Assembly (NCBI RefSeq): GCF_000787855.1
Contig: NZ_BBPQ01000003.1
Span: 8,760 to 69,851, forward strand
Direction of reading: 5' to 3'
DNA length: 61,092 nt
Source: Streptacidiphilus anmyonensis
Lineage (GTDB): Bacteria > Actinomycetota > Actinomycetes > Streptomycetales > Streptomycetaceae
Position 1 is the stretch's first letter, and the number at the start of each line of letters is the position of its first letter. Both the position numbers and the translations under genes were made by a program. Positions 47,488 to 56,035 of this stretch are shown in pieces. Under the pieces are notes generated by a model. That model did no database searches and had not been told where the DNA came from. It saw only the letters and a list, made by a program, of their open reading frames with translations.

Positions 47488-48336
47488 ATGCCGAAGCGGC
47501 GCACGCTCACCCTGACGGCCTCGGCGGCGGTCCTCGCCGCCGCCCTCGGGCTCACCGCGGCCATGCCGTCGGCCGGCGCGACCGTGCCCCCCGGCGGCGC
47601 GGCCGTCCTGCCCAACGGGCCCAGGCCCACGATCGTGCTGGTCCACGGGGCCTGGGCGGACAGCTCCAGCTGGGGTCCGGTGATCAAGGACCTTCAGCGC
47701 GACGGCTACACCGTGAAGGCTCCCGCCGTCCCGCTGCGGGGTCTCGCCGAGGACGCCGCGTACGTCGCTTCCGTCCTGAAGCAGACGCCCGGTCCGGTCG
47801 TTCTCGTCGGACACTCCTACGGCGGGGCCGTGGTGACCCAGGCCGCGCCGAGCGACCCGGAGGTGAAGGCCCTGGTCTACGTGGCCGCCTTCGTGCCGGA
47901 CGTCGGTGACAGTCTGGGCAGCCTCTCCGCGCGGCCGGTCGCCCACCCGATCCCGCAACTGCCCCTGGTGCCGCTCAGCTACCCGAAGGCCGACGGCAGC
48001 ACCGGCACCGACCTCTACATCGACCCGGCCAAGTACCACCAGGTCTTCCTCAGCGGGCGCCTGTCGGACGCGACCGCGCGTGCGCTCGCGGCCGAGCAGC
48101 GCCCGCTCTCGCTGGACGCCGTCACCGGCACCGCGACGGCCGCGGGCTGGAAGACGGTGCCGTCCTGGTACCTGGTCGCCAAGCAGGATCAGGCCATCGC
48201 GCCCGACCTGGAGCGGTGGATGGCGGCGCGGGCGGGCGCGCACACCGTCGAGGTCAACGCACCCCACCTGGCCATGGCGGTCGTCCCTGAGAAGGTCGCC
48301 GACCTCATCGAGGAGGCGGCCCGATCCGCCGGGTGA
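47488..48336 (+). CDS. Secreted alpha/beta hydrolase (serine type)
   Basis: 282 residues with a signal peptide (5-30, cleavage near AGA). VLVHGAWADSSSW (50-62) and nucleophile Ser110 in LVGHSYGG are standard, with an Asp in KQDQAI near 230 and His in NAPHLAMAV near 262. It is similar to esterases of the RutD/haloperoxidase type. GAAGGAGA 7 nt before ATG 47488 sets the start. Motif D is 87 bp upstream. The LAL gene 3 starts 28 bp after it. Confidence 0.85.
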   Translation: MPKRRTLTLTASAAVLAAALGLTAAMPSAGATVPPGGAAVLPNGPRPTIVLVHGAWADSSSWGPVIKDLQRDGYTVKAPAVPLRGLAEDAAYVASVLKQTPGPVVLVGHSYGGAVVTQAAPSDPEVKALVYVAAFVPDVGDSLGSLSARPVAHPIPQLPLVPLSYPKADGSTGTDLYIDPAKYHQVFLSGRLSDATARALAAEQRPLSLDAVTGTATAAGWKTVPSWYLVAKQDQAIAPDLERWMAARAGAHTVEVNAPHLAMAVVPEKVADLIEEAARSAG

Positions 48337-48364
48337 CAGGTGTCATTCCCCGTATGATCATTTC
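48334..48364 (+). promoter_or_regulatory. Promoter of LAL gene 3, probably leaderless
   Basis: TATGAT (48353-48358) lies 6 nt before ATG 48365, so transcription probably begins at the start codon. Just upstream is the inverted repeat TGACA-GG-TGTCA (48334-48345), overlapping the end of the hydrolase gene. There is no 18-bp regulon motif here. Confidence 0.5.
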
Positions 48365-51178
48365 ATGCGCGAATCGGTCGGACGGGTCCAAGGTGCGGCG
48401 GACCCGGCAGGGCTGGGATCCAGCCCGCTCATCGGCAGGGAGACCGAACTCCAGGCCGTGAGTTCGCTGCTGGCGGCCGAGGGCGGAGGCGCCCTGGTCC
48501 TGGCAGGGGAGCCCGGCATCGGCAAGACGAGTATTCTCGTCGCCGCCCAGGAGGAGGCGCTCCGGCGTGGCTTCCGGGTGCTGCGGGTCTCGGGCAGCGA
48601 GACGGCGGCGGACGCGCCCTTCGAGGGCCTCCGCCGCCTGCTCGCCGGGGTGCTCGACCACGCGGACCGGCTGCCGGCGACACAGGAACGCGCCCTGCTC
48701 ATCGCGCTCGGTCTGCGGGAGGGGCCCGCGCCGCAGCCCTTCCTGGTCGCCCTCGCGACGCTGGACCTGCTCGCGGAGGCGGCCGAGCAGGCCCCGCTGC
48801 TGGTGGCCGTCGACGACCTGCACTGGCTGGACCAGTCCAGCGCCGACGCACTGGCCTTCGTCGCCCGACGCCTGGGCTACGACCCCGTCGTCCTGCTGGC
48901 GACCTCCCGCACCCGGGCCGGAGAGCGCCCGGTCCCCGCAGACCTGCCCCGCCTCGACCTCGACACGCTCTCCGATGCCGAGGCGGGGCTCGTGGTCGCC
49001 CGGCTGCACGGCGGTCTGGACCCGGCCGCGAGGGACGGCATCCTCCGCGCGGCCCGCGGGAATCCGCTGGCCCTCGTGGAACTGGCGGACAGGTGGACGG
49101 ACGGTCGGACGGACGGGCGCACGATCGAGTGGACGGCCGCGGGGGCGCCGGGACCGGCCGGCGACGAGCCGCCGCTGAGCGCCCGCCTGGAGCGGGCCTT
49201 CGTCGGGCGTCTGGCGGAGCTCCCGTCGGCCACCCGCGACGTTGTGCTCGTGGCCGCGGTCGACTCCGGCGACGAGGTGGCCGAGGTCGTCACCGCCGCC
49301 TCCGCGCTCGCGGGCCGTGAGCTGACGGTGGACGACCTCGAACCCGCCGCCGAGACCGGACTGCTGCGCTTCGACGACCTGCGCGTGCGGTTCCGCCACC
49401 CGCTCGTGCGCTCCGGCGTACTCCAGGCGGCCACGCCCGCCCGGCTCCGCGCCGCGCACGCCGCACTCGCCCGGGTTCTCGCCGACGACCCCTACCGAGC
49501 CGTCTGGCACCGCGCGCTCGCCCTGGACGGGCACGACGAGCAGGTCGCCGGGCAACTGGAGACCTACCACGTGCAGGCCCTGCAACGGGGCTCGGCCCTG
49601 GAGGCGATCCGGATGCTGGAGCGGGCCGCACAGCTCTCGCCCGACCCGGCCGAGGCGTCCCGGCGGCTCCTGCTCGCGGCCGAGCACGGATTCGGGCTGG
49701 GGCGCGCGGACCTGGTCCGGCGCCTGCTGGCGGAGGCCGACCGGGAGGACCTGCCCGAGCTGGAACGGGCCCGGACGGCCTGGCTCCAGGGGATCTTCGA
49801 GGACGGCGTACCGGGCGACCCGGCCCCCGTGCTCGAACTGTGCCGGACGGCCCGCCGCTCGGCGGTCGCGGGCGACGTGTCGCTGTCGCTCAACCTGCTG
49901 CTGGGTGCGGCCCTGCGCTGCTGGTGGGCGGAGACCGGTCAGGAGGCCCGCACCGCGGTGGTGACCGCTGCCCGGGAGTTGGACGGCGTGGCCGACGACG
50001 CGCGGTACCTCGCCACTCTCGCGGTGGCGGAACCGGTCCGGCTCGCTCCCGAGGTGCGGCTCGCGCTGCTCCGGGCCGCGGACAGGCTGGCGCCCTCCGT
50101 CGACGCCGCCGAGCTGCGGCTCCTCGGCATGGCGGCGCACGCTGTCGGGGAGACCCCGCTGGCCGCCTCGTTCCTGGACCGGGCGGAGAGCCGGCTGCGC
50201 GCCCAGGGGCGGCTCGGTCTGCTGCCGCACGTTCTCGGCATGCAGGTCCAGACCCGGACGGAACTCGGGGACTGGCGGCTCGCCGCCCAGGCCGCCGAGG
50301 AGGGGCACCGCCTGGCGGTCGACACCGGGCAGCCCATCTGGTCCGCCGGCACCCTGGTCGGGGACGCGCGTGTCGCAGCCATGCAGGGGGACGCCGAGAC
50401 CGCGCTGCGACTCGCCGACGAGGTCGAGCGGCAGCTGTCCGGCTCGGGCATCAACGACCTGCTCGCCTGCGCCCAACTGGCGCGCGGCATCGCGCTGCTG
50501 ATCGCCGGGCGGCCCGAGGAGGCGTACCAGGCGCTGCTCACCGTGCTGGACCCGGCGTCACGCTACTGGCACCAGCGCGAGAGCTATGGCGCGCTCGGAT
50601 TCCTCGCGGACGCCGCCGCCGGGCTCGGGCGGAACGCCGAAGCCCGGGCGGTCGTCGACGCGGCGCAACGCGGCTACGGCCCGCAGCCGGCCACGCTCGC
50701 CCAGGTCAACCTCCGGTACGCGCACGCCGTGCTCGCCGACGACGAGGAGGTGGAGGCCAGGTTCGCGGAGGCGTTCGCGGCCGACCTCACCCGCTGGCCC
50801 TGGCCCCGCGCCCGCCTCGAACTCGCCTACGGCGGCTGGCTGCGGCGCCGGCGGCGCAGCGCGGAGTCGCGCAGCCCGCTGCGGACGGCGCTGGCCACGT
50901 TCGAGGTGATCGGCGCGCGGCCCTGGGCCGAGTACACCCGGGCCGAACTGCGGGCGGCGGGCGAGCGGACGGCGGCACGCGGCGAGGCGGGGAGAGCGCC
51001 GCTGACCGCGCAGGAGCTCCAGATCGCGCGCCTGGCGGCGGCGGGTCTGTCCAACCGGGAGATCGGCGAGCAGCTCTATCTGTCCCCACGCACCGTGGGC
51101 TCCCACCTGTACCGCGTCTTCCCCAAGCTCGGAATCACCTCACGCAGTCAGATCGCACAGGCGCTGCGGCAGTTGTAG
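48365..51178 (+). CDS. LAL-type LuxR regulator 3
   Basis: 937 residues. Walker A GEPGIGKT (48-55), Walker B LLVAVDDLHWLDQSS near 145, a long TPR-like body with LNLLLGAALRCWWAETG near 510, and the C-terminal HTH LTAQELQIARLAAAGLSNRE ... YLSPRTVGSHLYRVF. It is the closest relative of the HTH-less LAL 5 at 56036, sharing LNLLLGAALRCWWAETG. The promoter overlaps the end of the hydrolase gene. LAL 3 is one candidate for the activator that reads the 18-bp motif. Confidence 0.9.
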   Translation: MRESVGRVQGAADPAGLGSSPLIGRETELQAVSSLLAAEGGGALVLAGEPGIGKTSILVAAQEEALRRGFRVLRVSGSETAADAPFEGLRRLLAGVLDHADRLPATQERALLIALGLREGPAPQPFLVALATLDLLAEAAEQAPLLVAVDDLHWLDQSSADALAFVARRLGYDPVVLLATSRTRAGERPVPADLPRLDLDTLSDAEAGLVVARLHGGLDPAARDGILRAARGNPLALVELADRWTDGRTDGRTIEWTAAGAPGPAGDEPPLSARLERAFVGRLAELPSATRDVVLVAAVDSGDEVAEVVTAASALAGRELTVDDLEPAAETGLLRFDDLRVRFRHPLVRSGVLQAATPARLRAAHAALARVLADDPYRAVWHRALALDGHDEQVAGQLETYHVQALQRGSALEAIRMLERAAQLSPDPAEASRRLLLAAEHGFGLGRADLVRRLLAEADREDLPELERARTAWLQGIFEDGVPGDPAPVLELCRTARRSAVAGDVSLSLNLLLGAALRCWWAETGQEARTAVVTAARELDGVADDARYLATLAVAEPVRLAPEVRLALLRAADRLAPSVDAAELRLLGMAAHAVGETPLAASFLDRAESRLRAQGRLGLLPHVLGMQVQTRTELGDWRLAAQAAEEGHRLAVDTGQPIWSAGTLVGDARVAAMQGDAETALRLADEVERQLSGSGINDLLACAQLARGIALLIAGRPEEAYQALLTVLDPASRYWHQRESYGALGFLADAAAGLGRNAEARAVVDAAQRGYGPQPATLAQVNLRYAHAVLADDEEVEARFAEAFAADLTRWPWPRARLELAYGGWLRRRRRSAESRSPLRTALATFEVIGARPWAEYTRAELRAAGERTAARGEAGRAPLTAQELQIARLAAAGLSNREIGEQLYLSPRTVGSHLYRVFPKLGITSRSQIAQALRQL

Positions 51179-51202
51179 GAGCAGGACGTCCCGGCACGGC
51201 GC

Positions 51203-51295
51203 CGACCGGCGGCCAGGTCCGCCCCGAGCCCGACCCACCCGGGCAGCCTCCGGCCTGCGGGCGGCCACACCGCCGCTTGCGCGGGCCGCCGGTCG
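51203..51295. terminator. Inverted repeat between convergent LAL genes 3 and 4
   Basis: CGACCGGCGGCC (51203-51214) and GGCCGCCGGTCG (51284-51295) are exact 12-bp arms around 69 nt with further internal GC-rich pairing. Confidence 0.5.
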
Positions 51296-51306
51296 CCCGG
51301 CCCGGC

Positions 51307-54063
51307 TCAGGCGGCGTCCGGCGACTCCGGCTCGGCCAGGGCGGCCGCCAGCTGACTGCGGTTCTGCACGCCGAGCTTCGGGAAGAGCCGGTACAGGTGC
51401 GAGCCGACGGTCCGGTGCGAGAGGTAGAGGCGCTCGCCGATCTCCCGGTTCGACAGGCCCTGCCCGGCGAGACGGGCGATCTCCAGCTCCTGGGGCGTCA
51501 GGGCCGCCCAACGGCCAGGGCCTTGGCGCTCCACCGAGAGGCCGGTCGCGGCCAGCTCGCGTCGGGCCCTGGACGCCCACGCGGGGGCGTCCAGGCGGTC
51601 GAAGGAGCGCTGCGCGGCCTGTAGCAGCTGCCGGCTCTCGGTGATACGCCGCCGTCGGCGCAGCCACGTTCCCTCGGCGAGATCGAGCCGGGCCCGGTAC
51701 CAGGGCGAGCTGTGCTCGCAGCGCAGCCGGGCCGCCTCGAAGCAGTCCGGGGCCTCGTCCTCGTCGGCCAGCCACACCCGGGCCAGGGCGAGCGAGCGCA
51801 GCACCCCGCCCGCGGTGGTTCCCTGCGTCAGCTGCTCGATGTGGCGCAGGGCCCGGCGGCCCTCCTGTTCCCGGCCGACGCCGTGTGCCGCCTCCGCGTA
51901 GTAGTCCAGCGCCCAGGCGCACTGGGGTTCCTGGTAGACGGCCGAGGCCGGGTCGAGCATCCTGCCGAACTCCTCGAAGGCGAGCCCTTGGTCCCCCTGG
52001 CCGAGGGCGGTGAGGCCGCGGGTGAGCGCCATGCCGTTGCCGACGGCGACGTTCCCGCTGACCACCACGGCCTCCTGGACCTCACTGAGCAGCCGCATCG
52101 CCAGGCGCTGTCGCCCGCGGATCCCTGCCAGATTGGCCAGACCAAGCCGCGCGCAGGCCGCCCAGGTGGTCTGTCCGGTCTCCTCGGCGAAGCGCAGCGC
52201 CTCGTCGGAGGCGGCGCCGGTGTGCTCCCACTGACCCAGGTACAGGGCGGCGAAGGCACGCAGCACCAGGACCTGGGTGAGGGCCGCCAGCCGCCCCTGC
52301 CGGCGCAGCCCGCCCTCGGCCGCCAGCGTGAGCGGCACCGTGTGCTCGAAGGAACCGCTGACGAAGCCGGCCATCGCCAACGGGCCGATCAGGGCCGGCT
52401 CCAGCGCGTCGGCCGCCCCCGCGCCGTCGAGGTGCGCCACGATCGCGGCCCCCTTGGCGAACGGGGAGAGGAAGGCGTCGACGAGGACCGGCCGCGGGTC
52501 ACGGGGATCGAGTGCGACCCGGTCGGCGACGGCTCGGAGCCCGCCCAGCAGCGCGGCATCGCCCACCGCGCCCCAGTAGCAGGCGCGGGCCGCTCTGACC
52601 AGCAGGTTCGCCGCGAGGTCCGGGTCTTCGGAGTCGACCGCGTCGCGGGCGGCGATCTCCAGACGGCGGATCAGGGCCGTGCCGCCGGGGGCCCCGTCGT
52701 CGAAGGCCGTCTCCAGGGCCACCAGTCGGCCGGTGTCCTCGGGCGCGAGCGTGGCGGAGCGGACCCGGTCGATGAGGGCGCGGACGGTGTCCGGCCGACC
52801 GAGCTCGAACGCGACCTCCGCGGCGCGCAGCAGCCGGTGGCCGGCCGTCGGCTCATGGGGCGTCAGCTGCGCCGAACGCTCCAGATACCGCTGGGCGACG
52901 GCCGGTGCGCCGCGCGTCAGGGCGCGGTCCGCGGACGCCTGGAGCGCCGCGGCCACCTGCTCGTCCGGCCGCTGCGCCGAGGCGGCCCGGTGCCAGCTGG
53001 ACCGGTCCGCGTCGTCGGCGAGAGCCTCGGCCAGGGCCGCGTGGGCGGCGGAGACCGCGCTCGGGGCGGCCGCGGCCACGACGGCCGAACGCATCAGAGG
53101 GTGCCGGAAGTACATGTGGTCGTCCGCGAACTCGACCAGACCCGAACGCAGCGCGTCGGCGCGTTCGTCGGCCGTCACCTGTCTCCCGGTCAGCTGTCGG
53201 ACCGCCCGCTCCGACTCGTCGAGTGAAGCGCCGTCCTGAAGCGCGGCCACCAGCAGCAGAGCGCGAGCCGCGGGGCCGCACTCGTCGAGGCGCCCCGCGA
53301 ACGCGTGTTTCAGCCGCTCCGGCAGAGCGAGCGGGCCGCTGGTGCCCGGATCCGTCACCGTGCCCGGCAGCTCGCGCAAGGCCAGCGGGTTGCCCTGGGC
53401 GAGGACCAGCAGACGCTCGCGCTCGCCCTCGCTCAGCGACGGCGCGCCGGCGGCGAGCAGCTCCTCCGCCGCGGCACGGTCGAGCGGACCGAGCGGTAGG
53501 CGCGTCCAGGCGTCCTGCCCGCCACCCCCGGCCGGAGCGGCCTCCCGCGTCGACAGCAGCAGCAGGATCGGCTCGGCGGCGACCCGGCGCGCGACGAACT
53601 CGACGACCTCCCGGCTGGCCGGGTCGGCCCACTGGAAGTCGTCGACGATTGCGACCACCGGGCGGCCGTCCGCGCTGTCGGAGAGCAGCTCCAGGGCCGC
53701 GAGGCCCACCCACGCCGGTTCCACCGGCTGCAGCGGTTCTGCCATGCCGAAGGCCGCGAGGAGTGCGTTCCGCTGGGCCGTCGGGAGGCCGTCGGCGCCC
53801 GTCAACAGCGGGCGCAGCAGCTGGTGCAGGGTGGCGAACGGCAGGCTCTCCTCCGCGTGGGTGCCCACAGCGCGCAGCACCTGGAATCCCCGCCGGCGTC
53901 CCTCGTCGGCGCAGGCCCGCAGCAGTGCCGTCTTGCCGATGCCTGGCGCGCCGCTCAGCCGGATGCAGGCACCCCGACCGGGAAGCCTGTCCCAGATCCG
54001 TCGGATCCGGGCGAACTCCTCCTCACGGCCCAGCAGGGGGCCGGGAACTGCGGCAGCGTGCAC
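51307..54063 (-). CDS. LAL-type LuxR regulator 4
   Basis: 918 residues. Walker A GAPGIGKT (38-45), Walker B VVAIVDDFQWADPAS near 138, TPR-like body, HTH LTPQELEIARLAGQGLSNRE ... YLSHRTVGSHLYRLF 20-80 residues from the end. The GTG start at 54063 has GAGGGG 7 nt upstream. It is divergent from the SDR gene; between them are motif E, a TATGCT hexamer for this gene (54101-54096) and an exact 11-bp inverted repeat. Confidence 0.9.
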   Translation of the reverse strand: MHAAAVPGPLLGREEEFARIRRIWDRLPGRGACIRLSGAPGIGKTALLRACADEGRRRGFQVLRAVGTHAEESLPFATLHQLLRPLLTGADGLPTAQRNALLAAFGMAEPLQPVEPAWVGLAALELLSDSADGRPVVAIVDDFQWADPASREVVEFVARRVAAEPILLLLSTREAAPAGGGGQDAWTRLPLGPLDRAAAEELLAAGAPSLSEGERERLLVLAQGNPLALRELPGTVTDPGTSGPLALPERLKHAFAGRLDECGPAARALLLVAALQDGASLDESERAVRQLTGRQVTADERADALRSGLVEFADDHMYFRHPLMRSAVVAAAAPSAVSAAHAALAEALADDADRSSWHRAASAQRPDEQVAAALQASADRALTRGAPAVAQRYLERSAQLTPHEPTAGHRLLRAAEVAFELGRPDTVRALIDRVRSATLAPEDTGRLVALETAFDDGAPGGTALIRRLEIAARDAVDSEDPDLAANLLVRAARACYWGAVGDAALLGGLRAVADRVALDPRDPRPVLVDAFLSPFAKGAAIVAHLDGAGAADALEPALIGPLAMAGFVSGSFEHTVPLTLAAEGGLRRQGRLAALTQVLVLRAFAALYLGQWEHTGAASDEALRFAEETGQTTWAACARLGLANLAGIRGRQRLAMRLLSEVQEAVVVSGNVAVGNGMALTRGLTALGQGDQGLAFEEFGRMLDPASAVYQEPQCAWALDYYAEAAHGVGREQEGRRALRHIEQLTQGTTAGGVLRSLALARVWLADEDEAPDCFEAARLRCEHSSPWYRARLDLAEGTWLRRRRRITESRQLLQAAQRSFDRLDAPAWASRARRELAATGLSVERQGPGRWAALTPQELEIARLAGQGLSNREIGERLYLSHRTVGSHLYRLFPKLGVQNRSQLAAALAEPESPDAA

Positions 54064-54102
54064 GGTCGGGCCCCTCGATCACCAGCGGTCCGCACAGCAT
54101 AC

Positions 54103-54137
54103 GGTCAGCCGCCTCCTGGCTGCCCCGGCGGCTGACC
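54103..54137. promoter_or_regulatory. Inverted repeat between LAL gene 4 and the SDR gene
   Basis: GGTCAGCCGCC (54103-54113) and GGCGGCTGACC (54127-54137), exact 11-bp arms with 13 bp between, just upstream of the LAL4 -10 and 11 bp before motif E. A likely autoregulatory site. Confidence 0.5.
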
Positions 54138-54148
54138 AGGCGAAAGAG

Positions 54149-54166
54149 CAGTCGTCCGACTCAAGC
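54149..54166 (+). promoter_or_regulatory. Regulon motif site E (SDR gene)
   Basis: CAGTCGTCCGACTCAAGC, a full match. 19 bp later is TACGGT (54186-54191), then a transcription start about 30 nt before the ATG. Confidence 0.8.
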
Positions 54167-54228
54167 CGGAGCGCGGCGGCGCGCCTACGGTGCAAGAAGG
54201 AAGTCGACGACACCTTGAGGAGGCACAC

Positions 54229-55008
54229 ATGACAGGGGAGCTTTCCGGCCGGACCGCCGTGGTCACCGGCGCGAGCAAAGGCATCGGCCTGGCCGTCGCC
54301 GAGGCGCTGGCCCGCGCGGGCGCCGAGGTGGTCGCGGCCGCACGCACCGCCTCCGCCGGGCTGGACGTGCTGGTGAAGTCCGGCGCGGCGCGCTGGGTCC
54401 CGGTGGATCTCACCGCCGCCGGCAGCGCCGAGCACTTGGTCGAGGCGGCCGGCGAGCGGATCGACATCCTGGTCAACAACGTGGGCTCGGCCCCCGCCAG
54501 GCCGGGCGGGTTCCTCAGTGTGACGGACGCGCAGTGGCGGAGCACGGTCGATCTGAACCTGTTCGCCGCCGTCTCGGTGACCCGTGCGGTGCTGCCGCGC
54601 ATGCTGGAGGCGGGCCGCGGCGCGATCGTCACCGTCGGGTCGGTCAACGCCGAACTGCCGGACCCGACGGTCGTCGACTACAGCGCCGCCAAGGCCGCCC
54701 TGGTGAACTTCACCAAAGCCCTGTCGAAGGAGTTCGGGCCGCGCGGCATCCGGGTGAACAGCGTCAGCCCCGGGCCCGTCGAGACCGATCTGTGGCTCGG
54801 GGGCGGCGGTGTTGCCGAGACCGTCTCGGCCGCCGCCGGGCTGCGCCCGGACGAGGTGCTGGCGCAGGCCGCCTCCGCCACAGTGACGGGCCGCTTCTCC
54901 CGTCCCGCGGAGATCGCCGACCTGGTGGTGTTCCTGGCGAGCGACCGGGCCGCGAACATCGCCGGCAGCGACCTGCGCATCGACGGCGGGTTCGTGCCGA
55001 CCTGGTGA
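54229..55008 (+). CDS. Short-chain dehydrogenase/reductase
   Basis: 259 residues, a classical SDR: cofactor motif TGASKGIG (13-20), NNVG (83-86), catalytic Ser138, Tyr151 and Lys155 in YSAAK, and the PG motif SPGPVETD near 183. It should be an NAD(P)-dependent 3-oxoacyl or hydroxyl dehydrogenase. GAGGAGG 6 nt before ATG 54229 sets the start; an earlier ATG at 54190 lies over the -10. Confidence 0.92.
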   Translation: MTGELSGRTAVVTGASKGIGLAVAEALARAGAEVVAAARTASAGLDVLVKSGAARWVPVDLTAAGSAEHLVEAAGERIDILVNNVGSAPARPGGFLSVTDAQWRSTVDLNLFAAVSVTRAVLPRMLEAGRGAIVTVGSVNAELPDPTVVDYSAAKAALVNFTKALSKEFGPRGIRVNSVSPGPVETDLWLGGGGVAETVSAAAGLRPDEVLAQAASATVTGRFSRPAEIADLVVFLASDRAANIAGSDLRIDGGFVPTW

Positions 55009-55035
55009 TCCGGACGGCTGCCGGTGCGCGGCGCT

Positions 55036-55053
55036 CAGTCGGTTGACGGAAGC
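55036..55053 (+). promoter_or_regulatory. Regulon motif site F (alpha/beta hydrolase)
   Basis: CAGTCGGTTGACGGAAGC, a full match, 28 bp after the SDR stop and 58 bp before the next ATG. The -10 is weak. It suggests that the hydrolase has its own promoter as well as readthrough. Confidence 0.8.
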
Positions 55054-55111
55054 CGGCCGCGGCGCCGTGCCCGGAGTCTGGCACCCCGACCGAGCAAGAG
55101 AAAGGCCTGAC

Positions 55112-55912
55112 ATGAGTGTGTCCGCACGTCCCGTCGTCTTCATCCACGGTCTGTGGTTGCACCCGGACTCGTGGGCGCCCTGGGTGGGGCTGTTCCGCGA
55201 GCGCGGCTACGAGGCCCTGGCGCCCGGCTGGCCCGGCGTCGCCGCGACCGTCGAGCTGGCGCGAGCCGATCCCGAGAGCATCGCCGACCAGGGGATCGAC
55301 GACGTCGTCGACCACTACGCCCGGATCATCGACGAGTTGCCGGAGCCGCCGATCCTGGTCGGGCATTCCTTCGGCGGAATGATCGCCGAGAAGCTGCTCG
55401 GACAGGACCGGGCGGCGGCCGCGGTGGCGGTCGACGCCGCGCAGATCAAGGGCGTGCTGCCGCTGCCGCTCTCCTCCCTGCGGGCCACCCTCCCGGTGTT
55501 CCGCAACCCGGCCAACAAGCACCGGGCTGTCTCGCTCACCGCCGAGCAGTTCCGCTTCGCCTTCGGCAACGCGGTCAGCGAGGAGGAGTCCGCCCAGCTC
55601 CACGAGCGATGGACGATCCCGGCCCCGGGCCGGCCGCTGTTCGAGGCGGCTGCGGCCAACTTCTCTCCGCACTCCCCGGCGAAGGTCGACACCGGCAACG
55701 ACGGACGCGGGCCGCTGCTGCTCGTCATGGGTGGCCGGGACCACACCGTGCCGGAGGCCATCACCAAGGCGACACTGAAGCAGTACCGGGGCTCCGAGGC
55801 CGTGACCGACCTGATCGAGTTCGCGGACCGGGGGCACTCGCTCACCATCGACAGCGGGTGGCGCGAGGTCGCCGAGGCGTCCCTGGACTGGCTGGCCGAA
55901 CGCGGCTTCTGA
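55112..55912 (+). CDS. Alpha/beta hydrolase, cytoplasmic
   Basis: 266 residues, no signal peptide. VVFIHGLWLHPDSW (8-21), Ser86 in LVGHSFGG, Asp in MGGRDHTVPE near 207-216 and His in DRGHSLTID near 243 complete the triad. A non-heme haloperoxidase/esterase-like hydrolase. AAAGG lies 8 nt upstream of ATG 55112. Confidence 0.88.
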   Translation: MSVSARPVVFIHGLWLHPDSWAPWVGLFRERGYEALAPGWPGVAATVELARADPESIADQGIDDVVDHYARIIDELPEPPILVGHSFGGMIAEKLLGQDRAAAAVAVDAAQIKGVLPLPLSSLRATLPVFRNPANKHRAVSLTAEQFRFAFGNAVSEEESAQLHERWTIPAPGRPLFEAAAANFSPHSPAKVDTGNDGRGPLLLVMGGRDHTVPEAITKATLKQYRGSEAVTDLIEFADRGHSLTIDSGWREVAEASLDWLAERGF

Positions 55913-55958
55913 GGCTGCCCGCCGCCCGCGCCCACCCCGGGCGCCGCCCGACCATATG

Positions 55959-55976
55959 CAGTCAACGTACTCAAGT
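55959..55976 (+). promoter_or_regulatory. Regulon motif site G (HTH-less LAL gene)
   Basis: CAGTCAACGTACTCAAGT: two differences from the consensus (TAC for GAC, final T). 19 bp later is TAGCGT (55996-56001), identical to the -10 of the hydrolase at 44491. Confidence 0.7.
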
Positions 55977-56035
55977 CCCCGCGCTGCCGGCCGGTTAGCG
56001 TCGCCGGCGTGGAAGCGCGGGCCGGGAGGACGGAC

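Noticed and set aside
47254-48267. N-terminal extension of the MBL-fold protein to 48267
   Set aside because: It would run antisense through the whole hydrolase gene and upstream of the inferred promoter; TTG 47253 has a good ribosome binding site and gives a Tat-type signal at the N-terminus.
37214-54063. Modular biosynthetic gene cluster, because LAL regulators often control these
   Set aside because: No polyketide synthase, NRPS, terpene or RiPP biosynthetic gene is present; the neighbours are hydrolases and oxidoreductases.
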